Origin: Astropecten irregularis
Lineage: Eukaryota > Echinodermata > Asteroidea > Paxillosida > Astropectinidae
Assembly: GCA_963971285.1 (NCBI GenBank)
Contig: OZ020250.1
Location: forward strand, 7,610,499-7,674,498
DNA length: 64,000 nt
Reading direction: 5' to 3'
This document shows positions 36,501 to 48,500 of this stretch, piece by piece. The stretch's first letter is position 1; each line of letters opens with the position of its first letter. The translations under genes and the position numbers were made by a program. The notes under the pieces were generated by a model. The model was not told the origin of the DNA and ran no database searches. It saw nothing but the letters and a program-made list of their open reading frames with translations.

Positions 36501-39500
36501 AGTTTAAGCCATTTTGCAAAAAACTACAGTTCCGTGGAAATAATTCGCGTCATTTTATAACGCGCCCGTGTTTTAGTTTGACCTTTATAGTTAGTCTGAG
36601 GTTCTTCTTGTTTACGTTAATGTAAACGTGCATCTAGTGTGAGGAAATCAATAAACTACGAATGTGCGACTTTATGGTTTGTAAACGTACGTAAAGGTTG
36701 CAGGAATACCAAACGACTATTCGTATTGTATGGTAAACGTCAACAACTTCGTTAATGGATATGATATGCATTTTGTAGATTTGTTGATTGGGATGTTTTG
36801 ACAATCAGATGATAATAAATGCACTCTGCCTAAAGGAAGATGATCCATGTTTTTGTGTACATTGAAATGCTCGTTTTTCTGTACACACAGATGAATTCAA
36901 CCCTATCGTCATGGAGGTCCTGCATTCCTCATGAATAATTCATGAGAGGCCACACCTGCTAAAATAAACGCACTGCGCATGTGCGTTGAACATAAATATC
37001 AACGACGACATAACGTTAAAAAAAGTCAGCTTTAATAAAAAAATATTAACAATCAAGGTGCATGTTCATAATGTACACTATATGGTTTACTGGCTGATTT
37101 TGGATATGCTCCTGACCACCAAACTTTGGTAAACCGTTATTTGATTTCGTGTGGTTTTTAAACAACAGGGTATAAAAACATACCATTTTCGCAAGTGTAG
37201 CCCTGGAAACAATCCATACTACTTGTCCTATATTATTATTACATAAGTAATTTCCTTAAGAACAATAATCAAGAATGCACCACCATTAACCTAATGACAG
37301 GAAGCAAATAAGCAGGCAAATTTACTACCGTTCATTTTGTACTCGGGCAAGTCCCCGAACTCGACAAATATTGTACTTAGTGAACTCGATCCAAGTCGCG
37401 AGTACTCGAAAGAAAATTCGGATTTTTGTATATCAACTTTTCGATACTAAACTTACAAAAAATAATGATTAATATACTGCGTTATCAACTATATGTAGCG
37501 CATGCAGTAAGTCCCTGGTGCACATGTTTGTATCGTCCTATGTAGTGTTACATATATGAATAAACAAACAAAAAACATTGCAAACTTATTTCCAAGGGCT
37601 GCAATTGTGCATTCATTACACAGACCATTTTCTAAATGACAAGGCGAGGAAAGGTCGTGTGGGGGAGAGGTTGTCCACATCATATTCTCTAATGGGCGCA
37701 TTGCTCAATGTTTTAGTTATAACAAAATGTACGCGGGATGTACTAGATGTCTCTGTACTGGAACTTGGAACGTACTTGGACTCTGAAAAACTCGAAATCT
37801 GTTTTTTTTTTGCCCATGACTCGATTGAAAAGTACTAGGAATCGGCCTGTAGTATTGTCATGGAACAGGGGCGGGTCAGCTCCTGTCAGTTCAGCCAATA
37901 GTGCTATTCGGTAGTCTCACAATCCAGGGCCGGTAGGCTTTTAATACACACTTCTCATACAGCACGTCAATATGCAGCCATCAGTCAGATATAGTACATA
38001 TGAAGTGGGAAACCGGTCCGGTAGTAATTAAATATGACAACAGAAAAACAACCCCAAGCCAGCCAGCGTGCTCTCTTCACCCACTCAGTCAAAGCTTAAT
38101 ACTGCAATTACAATGTACAGTGAATACGAACATAACAGCATTGATCGTGCACGTTACACACATGTCATAAAGTTTCGAAAAATATGCCCAAAAAATACAC
38201 CGCTTTAACATGTTTAATTTATCACTCCACTCCACCCAAACTTCATCAACTAGGGCTAAAAGCCGTAAGCTTACCGTCGGTAGGTGGTTCAAACACCTAT
38301 CGTCCTTTTAAGGCGAGATTTGAAGCCAAATTCAACCAGCAATCATCATACGATGTGTCATTTAAGCAGTAGTAAAAGACGGAGAGAGAGTGTAAGCCTC
38401 GCTGCCAGCCCATGCAGTACCCGGACAGTGTTTACTATTAATCCGCGGACAAGTAACTTCTGACAATCAACTTAAAATAATTAAGTATACAATTAATACC
38501 TTAATAATACCTCAATAGATCCCAATATACCCTAAAGGGTGTTCATATGAATGAACAGCCACCATTGTGTAATTTAAAGTCATGCTGAAGAAGTAACATA
38601 AATGGCACTACTTTTAAGTCGGCGAACGTACGCTTTGTTTACAAGAGCAAAGAGCCAACTGCCCAGATACAGTAGACGCTGATTAAAAGGACCAACACAC
38701 TGTGTGACAGAACACGCTTCGTTCAGCCCTCATACACGCTCAAGGTATTATATTAAAGGGCAAAAATTCCGGCCATTCTTCCACGTACAGTATTATGGAA
38801 CTAAGTTCATTAATGTTTGAAACTAATTTGATGGAGCTGCCTGTCAGAGTGAATGCTTCTCATTTGCTAAAATTGGCCAGGAAAACCAACAGGTAATTTA
38901 TCATTATCGCTTTTGTAATGGGGCGCCTTTTACTCGTATTTGCCTTTGTATAGGTCAGTGGCGTCACCAGACTTTTGAGTCTGGGGGGGGGCACAAGGGG
39001 GGGCACTAGCAATTGTTGGGGGGGGGCACTACAATAATATATATTATAGTTTTGTATACCTACCCAAATCTCAAATGGGGGGGGGGGGGCACGCGGGGGG
39101 GCACGAGGTTTTCCAGAAATAGGGGAGGGGAGTAGAAAACCTAGCTCCCAATGCCCCAAAGATTCAGGCTTATATTTAGTTTATTGGTTTGTTGATAACT
39201 TATTGGTGAACTTGTTAATTTGTTAGGGTTTTTTGCTTGGAGCTTAGGCCGTGTCCGAAACGACTGTCTAGAGCTAGGTCTACGGCTATTGTCTACGGCG
39301 GCCATTTTGAAGCGCTGTCCGAAATGCTGTCTACAGCTAGAGCTACGGCTACAACGTCATCAAAATCTAGCCGTAAGAAGTGTTGTCTTGATCCGCGCAA
39401 ACAAAATGGCGACTGATCATGCTGAGTTTTTCGGGGTCAACGGAAACACACAACTGTGAGCTGTTGTTCGGTTCTGGTTTAACTGTCAGACTTACTGTTC

Positions 39501-42500
39501 TTGGAAAGAGTTCTTCATATCATTATCCATCCTGATTAAGTCGATCGCCAGTTGTAAACAAACATTTGCTCAACGCGGACCCGTAACGATCGAGCAGACG
39601 ATAATGCGATGACGTCAGAAAAATTAACTTAAAATATCACTTGAGGGCGTAATACGTAGCCGAAGCTGCTTCCGAATTCCAATGGCTAAAGCGCTTCCGT
39701 AGACGTAGCTGTAGCTGTAGACCTAGACTATAGCTCTAGACAACAATTTCGGACACGGCCTTAGTCTGGTCGTGGGTTTTCTCGTAATTAACTAGAAGGA
39801 AAAGAGGTTCTTTTTTACCTCTATACATGTATAACTAGCCATAAAGAGACTATATATCACGTGCAGCTTAATACAATACAGACTCCCACCGTTTCCGGCG
39901 ACTTTATAATACTTGATAATTGAAGTCACCTCGGTTGGAGCCATATATTGGCCATTTTCTATATGATATTATATCTTATTTATCATAATTGCTTCATTGG
40001 TCTGGTTTGCGGTACTGGTAACTGCGTTGGAGAGAAATCCTTGACATTACATCAGGGTAATAATATTATAGACTAATTGTATTTGGCTGGGTGTTTTGAT
40101 TTTAAAAGCTACCCCATTTTCTGTGTGGTTTATGGTAGCTTTACAGTCCTATATATTTGGTTGGTTTGAGAATTATATTCCATTCTCTACAGCATCTTTT
40201 GCGAGGGACTCTCTTGAGGAGGTTATTTGAACTTATTACATACACAGATTGGGTTCACGATTTCTTTTTATTGTGAATAGGCATCCACACTTTCACCTTA
40301 CAAACGTTCTCTTTTGTTTCTGACGATTTGGACACTCAAATTGAGAGCCATGGACGCATGCAGGGTCTTTTGTCTGCGCGTGTTTGTTTGTTTTTCAGTG
40401 ACTGTCTTTCTAAATATTCCATTTAATGAGATGTGAGGTGGATTACTTTAGTACATTTGTGGTTTTTCTACAACATTTGTGGTGTTTTCTGGCATAGGCA
40501 TGTATCGTGAGTTCTTACATTGATAAACCTACACGACCTTAATTTCATTGTCATTCATCTTGACTGTACACGAAATTGAAATAGTTTGAAAGGTTTTTAG
40601 TCAAGGAGAAAAGTTCTGAAAACCCTCTTATTAAAGAGTTAGCTCAACACCCACTACAAAGGTTGACTTCATAAAATGGAATTTTATACCATTAACAGAT
40701 TTGCTAGGAAGTATGTGACTTCAAATTATGGTATCAATTTGGAGAAAATGTGGTATCATTTGATGATCAACAAAAACAAGATTAACTGTCCCACAATGCA
40801 ACCGAATAAATGGGCTTGGTCGTATTTTCTGCCCCCCCCCCCCAAGTCCTTGATATGTATTGTGGTGAATGATGATGTGATTATATAATTCATAATCCAT
40901 TCACAGAGAAATAACATTTACAAAATAAGTCAGAAGCAAGAGCTTAAACTCATTTGTTGAATTTTCTTTTGTTTTTCTTATTTTTTTTTTGGGGGGGAAA
41001 TATTAAAATTTATTTTGTGATATTACACAAAAGTGCTACCACAATTTGAGGCCACATAGTACCTAGAAATGTTCCCTGATGTCTGATCCATCAATTTCTT
41101 AAGTCAGACCTTAGATGTGGTCGGGGTTGACAACTCCAATTTTTTCAAGGTCCGTGCTCCTTTACTATTTATGTCCCTGCATTCTTTGTTCAGGCTCCTT
41201 ACTGTCTGTGTTTAATTCATTCCTCTACAATGTTCCGCTTAACTCTCACTTTCCTGACGTGCAAGGCATCTTGCCAAGTTAATGTTGTTTTGAATTGCTC
41301 GAATGCTTATTAAAGATCTCCATTCCCATGCCTCTGGTGATTTAAAATAATCGGCAGGGCTATCAGTACACGAAAAGCCATATTCGTTAAAAGAATGCTG
41401 TAGTAACGAAATGAGGTCTTTTCCTTTTATTTATTAGGTGTTCGGGTTCAAGCCGAACACCTATTGTTTGGTGTTCGGGTTCAAGCCGAACACGTATTGT
41501 TATTGTTCGAGTTTTTTTGGCTTTTTCGTGCACGCGAAAAGCCTTTATTTCTGTTCTGTTTTGTTTTCCTTCCTCTTTCTCTTCCTGTCGCTTGAGTTAC
41601 CATAGACTTTTTCTAGGTGGCACTTTTGATACTTTTAAACTGCCGATTTTAACCAAACTTGGTCTGAAGGAAGCCCTTATAGAGTCACGTGACAGTGCCT
41701 TAAATGGGCAAACGTCAGACATCAATTATGGACGAACCATAAGTCCGATTGAATTGAAACTTGGTATGTATCTACGCTGGGAAGTGTGATATCGAAACAT
41801 TGCAATGACGTCATCATGATATCATCCTCTGATTTTTTATGATTAATTGAAATTTTTGGTTAAAGTTCTTTTAACGATATCTATTAAACGAAAAAGATAT
41901 CTTTGAATTTCTTTTTGATATTTCCTAAGCATACACCATAGATGAACACTGCAAAGACACAAATACTGTGACGTCATCGTGACGTCATAAAAAATGCGAG
42001 AGTTCGGAGATTGTAATTATGAAGTTAAGTCACGACGACGTCATTACTTGATTTTTTAATGATTTGTTTAACTTTTTTTACGCTAGCCCAATGACTTGTA
42101 CAGAGATATGTACAGAGATAAAAGCACGGTGCGCGACGGTTGATTGCCTGCATAATATATGCCGTATTCTCCTTCATTTTCTTATCATAGTTGCCTGCAC
42201 GCTCAGCAATCTACTCAGACCATCGTATACGTACGTGTTAATATTAGTCCCTGCCATGCCAGGGCGCTTTGTTGTCTGTAAGCAGTGTTTACCCGCTTGT
42301 AATTTTAATAACACATGACGGCCGATCGCCTCGAAAATTGGTAGGTTTGGTAAAAAAAGGTTGGAGATTGTAATTATAAAGTAACGTCATGACAACTTCA
42401 TCACTTAATTGTTTTTATACATTTTTTTATCTTTCTCACGCTACCCGATTGACATGCAAATAATGGTCATAGTAAAACATACGATGTTTGACTCAATTTT

Positions 42501-45500
42501 CCAATTACATGTGTAAAACATTGTATGTTAAACTTACATGTTCATTGTCGAATCCGTATGTCTGTTGACTTTTCATAATCATTCACAAAATGTTTTTGAG
42601 TTGACGTAATGTTTGGATGTTAACGCAATGTTTGCAAGTTGATTTCGAGGCTTTCCCGCTCCTACGGGGTGCGTGGACCGTACTGGTTAACACGGGCCCA
42701 TGCCTCGTGTTGAATGCGTCGCAAGCCCCCATGCGCTGTGTCTCCAGAGGTGGTAGGGCACCCGCCGCCCGCAGTTACTGGCATGTTTTTTTTATTTGGC
42801 ATGTAAATGTTACTTCATCGCGTTGGAAATTCTTAATTTTAAAAAGGAAATACTCAGGTCGAACAGTTAAGCTTTGGTTAAAAACAAAAAAGCAGCGATT
42901 AAACTAAAAGTCATACTCAATTTTGTATAGTGAAAAAAAAAAGCTTTTGAACGACTGGAAGTGAAACTAACACATGATCGCGTGGGTTTTCTTAGTCAAA
43001 CATTTGACTCAGAAAACCCACGTGACTTACGGTTTTCCGTGTCTATCATGAAAACGGCTAAATTATACCGTTTATTTGTGTAAAAATGTTCTATTCTACT
43101 TTTGAAAGACCTTTCCAGTCATGATAAAGGCATGTATTGCAGCCAAAAAGCGCAAAAAATCGCCAAACGAGGCCGGCGTGTAACTGGCTTATATAGATGG
43201 GAAGAGTTGTGCATGAAAAAAAAACTGCAATGATCCACGGACTTCGTACACGTATTTTGTTTGTGAACAAAGTTTTGTACGATTTGGTCATTTGTAAAAC
43301 ACACGATGCCTTATTGAATCAATTCCCATATACACAACATGTACGTCTTTTCCCTGTGAAAACATATTATGATGACTTGTGATGTCCGATTGATTCAAAA
43401 CTTCGTACATGCATAGGGCCTACACTAACCGAAATGCTATCGATGTAGGCCGTGGGAATATTATATTGTATGAAACAAATTGCAATGATCCACAGACTTC
43501 GTACATTTAAACAGCCGATTTTAACTTGGTCTGAAGTAGTGCCTATAGGGTTCTTGTCTCCCGAAACTTTTCGTCATCATGACGTCATCAGGTGTCAAAT
43601 TACAAGCGATTTGAATTTAATAATCAAAATAAAAAAAAATTAAAAAACAAAAATCAACGGTTTGAGATAGTAAGTTGAATCTTTCACCAAAAGTGAATTT
43701 GAATATTAGGCAGGGTCTTTCTGCCTAATTGACCTCTGTGACCTCTATTTCCGGCCAAACAGGAAGTAGCTCTAGCTCATTCAAAATTGGTAAGAACTAG
43801 GATCACGATTTTGTTTGCATTTGTCAATTTGAGGGATCCGTTTCTTTGTATAACATTTTGTAATACCAATTTATAATATCGTATGCGGAAAAGCCTTATG
43901 TGCTGTTTTCAACAGCCATAAACTCTAGTTGGCTTTTCCGTGTTCAACGGAAAAGGTGTTGTTTTGTTCAAATTTTTCTTCTTCTTCTTCTTCTTCTTCT
44001 TCTTTTTACCAGCGATTTGAATTCAATAATCAAAATCTTTAAAAATCAACAAAAAATCAACGGTTTGAGATATTAAGTTGATTCTTTCACCAAAAGTGAT
44101 TGTTAGACAGGGTCTTTCTTTGTGAAACATTGCTTGACCTTTGTGACCTCTACTTCCGGTCAAACAGGAAGTAGCTCCTCATTCAAAGGTGGTAAGAGCT
44201 AGGATCATGATTCGTTCACCAAATGTGAATGTTAGGCAAGGTCTTTCATTGTGACACATTACTTGACCTCTGTGATCTCTACTTCCGGTCAAACAGGAAG
44301 TAAGTCTTCATTTAAAAGTGGTAAGAGCTAAGATCATAATATATTTTACCAAAAGGACATTTTAGGGAAGGTCGTTGTAATTGACCAAATTCTTATTGAT
44401 AAGCAATTTATATCATATGCGGAAAAGTCTTATGTGCTGTTTTCAACAGCCATAAACTCTAGTTTTTTTTTTACTTTTGGGTCAAAACTGAGTACTTGCA
44501 TACACATTTATATAATCTTTAATTTTGCATTAAGCAATTATTTTAAAGCACTTTCATCCTTTTCCAAAATGTGATTACAGTTATCAACATTGATTATGAT
44601 CAAATCATTTATTGATGATGTTAAAGAAACAATACAGATTTTTGAAAATAATAACAAAGTCGGAACACTCTTTTAATATTAACAGACCATTTTTATTGGT
44701 CTAACAGATCTAACGTATTAATGAACGAGTCGCAATTTGTAGGTTAATCTGATTGGTCAACAGAAGAAACACAATGATGCATATTTAATATGTTGCTTTA
44801 TGCATTACGAATGACGACATGAAGCGCTGTGTGGGGTCTCAGGGCAGATGGGAATGTCATTAAAGAGCTGATGTGAAGGTGAAGTCGCAACATAAACAGA
44901 CATGGATTAAAGTACGAATGTCCGACATGGTTTAAGTGTAATAGCTATATTTCAACTTCAATTGGACTATGGGAGCGGGCTGTCGATAGAGGGCAGCAAA
45001 CTACAGTTCTCCAGAAACCGTTTGTACAAAGACGCAAGGAAATGATGTGAACATTAAATTCAGGCAATTGACAAACAATTAGTAGATTGACATTGCCGCC
45101 CACCCCAATTGTAATGCCCGAAAACACAAAGTGAGGTGAAATTCGTAATGTTTGGCGAGGAGTAACGTGCTAGATCTCGCTTGCTTAAGATGATGATCTT
45201 TTGTAAATCGCCCTTTTGTTGGTCAATCTCCACATATTCTGTATTTGTTTGTTCTTGTGGAACTCATGCCCTCCCCTGCCAGCACAACCGGACACTGCTT
45301 AGTATATACCAGGCATTGTTATGCACTTATTTTACGCCGGTCGTGTTTACGACAAATATTCGTACACAAAAGCAATGGCAACAAAATCAACACACTTGTC
45401 GAGAGACTGGTGAATCGCGCCCTCTTGAGATTTACAATGGTTAATCAAAAGTCTCCCATTCAAGTCACTGGTGGTAAAGTAGTCGGGTCAAGTCTTATCA

Positions 45501-48500
45501 GAATGGAGCACAATTGGAATCGAGTCCGGGTCAGCGACTTGATTCAAGACTGGTCGAGATTTACATAAGATACACTTTAACCCAGGGGTCAAACAATGTC
45601 GATTAATATTGGCGATTCACAATAATGTGCCACAATGCGCGAAATTATTTTTGTCTACAAACTGCGCATGTGGAAAGATGCGCAGTTTGTCAACAAATTG
45701 GCTAACGCGTTGCAAACTCATGGTGGCGCACTATTGTGAAACGCCTGTACTGCACCGTGTTCCATACGTTTCAAATTACTTTTTCGCACTCCTTTTTGAG
45801 AGGCAACGAAAAATACTGCAGCAATAACGTGTATAAACACTCGAAATTCGGTACGTCCTTGCTCGGAGCAGATTTAGTGAGTGGTTTGGAGACGTTGGCG
45901 GAATCAAGCCACTGGGGCTAAACTGAGGGAGTGGCATGTAGGCCTACACAGGGGCAAAACAATATTTATCTTGTCCGGCCCGAGAGCAGTTTGGGTTTCA
46001 GTGTACAGGCAAAAGGAAGCATTTTGCCACACTGCCTGTCCAGCAGGCCAGGGAATATGTTTTCAAATATCTGCATAGATGCAGCTTTCGAAACGCCTTG
46101 TTCATCCTCGCCACTTCCTTCAGCTTGCTCGGCTCAGGCGGCCAACTTCATCCTGCCTTTGGATGCCTCGTCCGGCCAGGGTGATATGGACGTCATCGTG
46201 GAACCGCCCCGACTCCAACAGCACCAATAGATGTAGGCAGCTGGCCATTTTTTTCAGATCCTCCTTGACCATAACGGAGACAATCCTCGACCCATATACA
46301 TATAATGTCCGACATTTTACTAAACGCACTTATTCCCTTGACTATGTCCAATGCTACATACTGCGTAGATATTTCGTCAGCGTACTGCCGAAGCGGGGCT
46401 TCCGAGCCTTGGCAGATGACTTCTTTGATGCACATGTGCATGTGTCAGGCAATGTGTTGCATGTTTGCATCACATTGCCTGACAAACGACCTCACTTCTG
46501 CTCCCATCCAATGCCAGGAGAACCTTTTCCGTATCTTTGTCATTGTTTTCGCCTATATAAGGTGTCCTCCCTACTACCTCCTTTCGGTAGACTTAGGGTA
46601 CGATTAGCTCGAACTTCAATTGTCTACCATTCTCTGACTTCCATCTCCTGCAGAGAGTGTCTACTTTATCTCTAGTTGGTACAACTTTACTTATCCAGGT
46701 GCTGTCACCTCTGACCACTCAGAACAACTTCAGGGGATTTTAGTTCATCCTGCACTATCCCTGTCTGTCGCACAGATAGCCCAGAACGGTTTTTCCCCCA
46801 TATGGCTTTATCAGCCGCTCGAACGTCGATGGTGCTCTGCAAATCCAAATGGAATGACGCGCGAGAAAAACAAACCACGTATCACCACGAATGCTAAGTT
46901 CTGTTTATGTTCTCGGTCCAGATGCACCTGCCAGTACACTGTTCAAAGATCCAGCTTGGAAAACAAGTTCGAGCCCGTTAATGTGTCCGACAAGTCGTCG
47001 GTCGTAGGTATTCTGATATGTCTCCTTCAACCTCAACCCATCGAGGCGACGGTAGTCAATATGAAGTCACTTCTACTCATCCTATTTCTTTTCCTTAGAG
47101 CTGCTCGCTTGCTCGATGCTATCATCCCTCAACTGGCCCTGTACTTGACGACTTATATGTACCTAATCGTCTTTGTCTCTCCCTGATGGGGCTTCCGTCA
47201 CCGTGTTGAGGCTGTGTGCTTCATCCAGTCTGTGCGCCCGATGTCGCTGTCGTTCTTAGAAAACACGTCGCACTGTAACTTTCCTATTCAGTCACGACGT
47301 CCGGCGTACCTCTTCTTCGCTCCTCCTTTATAGAGTTATAGACCAGCAAGGTGGTCCCGGACTTTATTTTGGTGTAACGTGTTTTGAATTATCTATTTGC
47401 CATCATTGATGCTTTGTAGTGTGCATCCGTCGTACCTTCCTTCACCACACACTTTCGCTTTCCCGTATTGAACAAGAAATAGGATCGGAAGATCATCGGT
47501 CTTCAACAGCGTGCACGATACAAGCCTGGCAACTTCACTGTTATCCACTGTCTCAACGACACAGTTTATCACACGAGCCAATCAACTCATGACCAGATGT
47601 GATTTTAATTGTGTGCCTCAATTCTGGTACAGAACTCCAATCACTTTGTGGCAATTCAATTGGCCTTGTTTATGGAGAGGTCCAGTGTGGGGAAACCGAA
47701 GCTTCCGCTTGTAGGCAGCAAAATATCCACCCCTAAAGAATACCTTCTTAGTTATCAAGTTTACCAAATGTTGCAACAACTTGCAAAAGGGGATGACCAA
47801 AAACAAAGCACGGGCAGTTGCACACAAAACCCACTCTCATTCTGGTAGCGCTTTGTTTGTCGACGAGTTGTCAATGACAAACCCTTTCTCCAGCTGACCC
47901 ACCAGTTCCGTATAAACTTAAGGTTCTTTCCAGCCCCGAACTCTCTGTTGTACCTTGCAAGCGACTAGCGGCTACGAACAACCACCATACTCGGCTCTCC
48001 ACCCAACGATTCTCAAGCCTTCATGCTTAAAATTGTTGTCGTTATATTTCCCGCCAAAGCGTCGTTTTTTAGCCGGTCACAGGGGCGGATCCAGGGGAGA
48101 GGGGCGTGGGGGGCGCACGACCTCCCTTTCTTAAAGGGGGAACAAAGGAAGAAAATAACATTAGATAGAGAGGGAGAAATACTCGAAATCGCCCGAAATG
48201 CATCCGTCGCTATTGAATCGGCTAATTTTATTCCCCCTTTTGGAAAATCCTGGACCCGCTCCTGGGTCAGGAATTATATTAAGACACCTTGTTGAATGAC
48301 CCTCTATAATCCTCTAAACTCTTTTACGAGCGTCTTTTACGATCAAATCTCCCAGAGGAGTCCAACCCAGCACCCTATTATCCAATTCTCATCTCAATGT
48401 TGCTCGGAGTTGCCGACTCAATAATTGCTGATGCAATTTTCCTTCTCGGTTTTGGGGTTGGACTGTCTGATAATAATGGAGTAGGTGTTCCAGACCGTCA

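Larger units (their letters stand above)
34930..41220 (+). repeat. Tandem non-coding unit C (and start of a fourth at 41220)
   Basis: Shares the landmarks given for unit B (36060-36990) and the block gtcacctcggttgg to gtttatggtagc (39925-40140) with units A and B. The middle part (37000-38830) is more diverged, including an actcgag-rich stretch near 37330-37400. After 41220 the unit-start block appears once more for about 215 bases, then a Helitron-like insertion begins. Confidence 0.7.

Noticed and set aside
46079-46675. 198-codon plus-strand frame
   Set aside because: It is antisense to the integrase region of the minus-strand Gypsy fossil, so it is a mirror frame.
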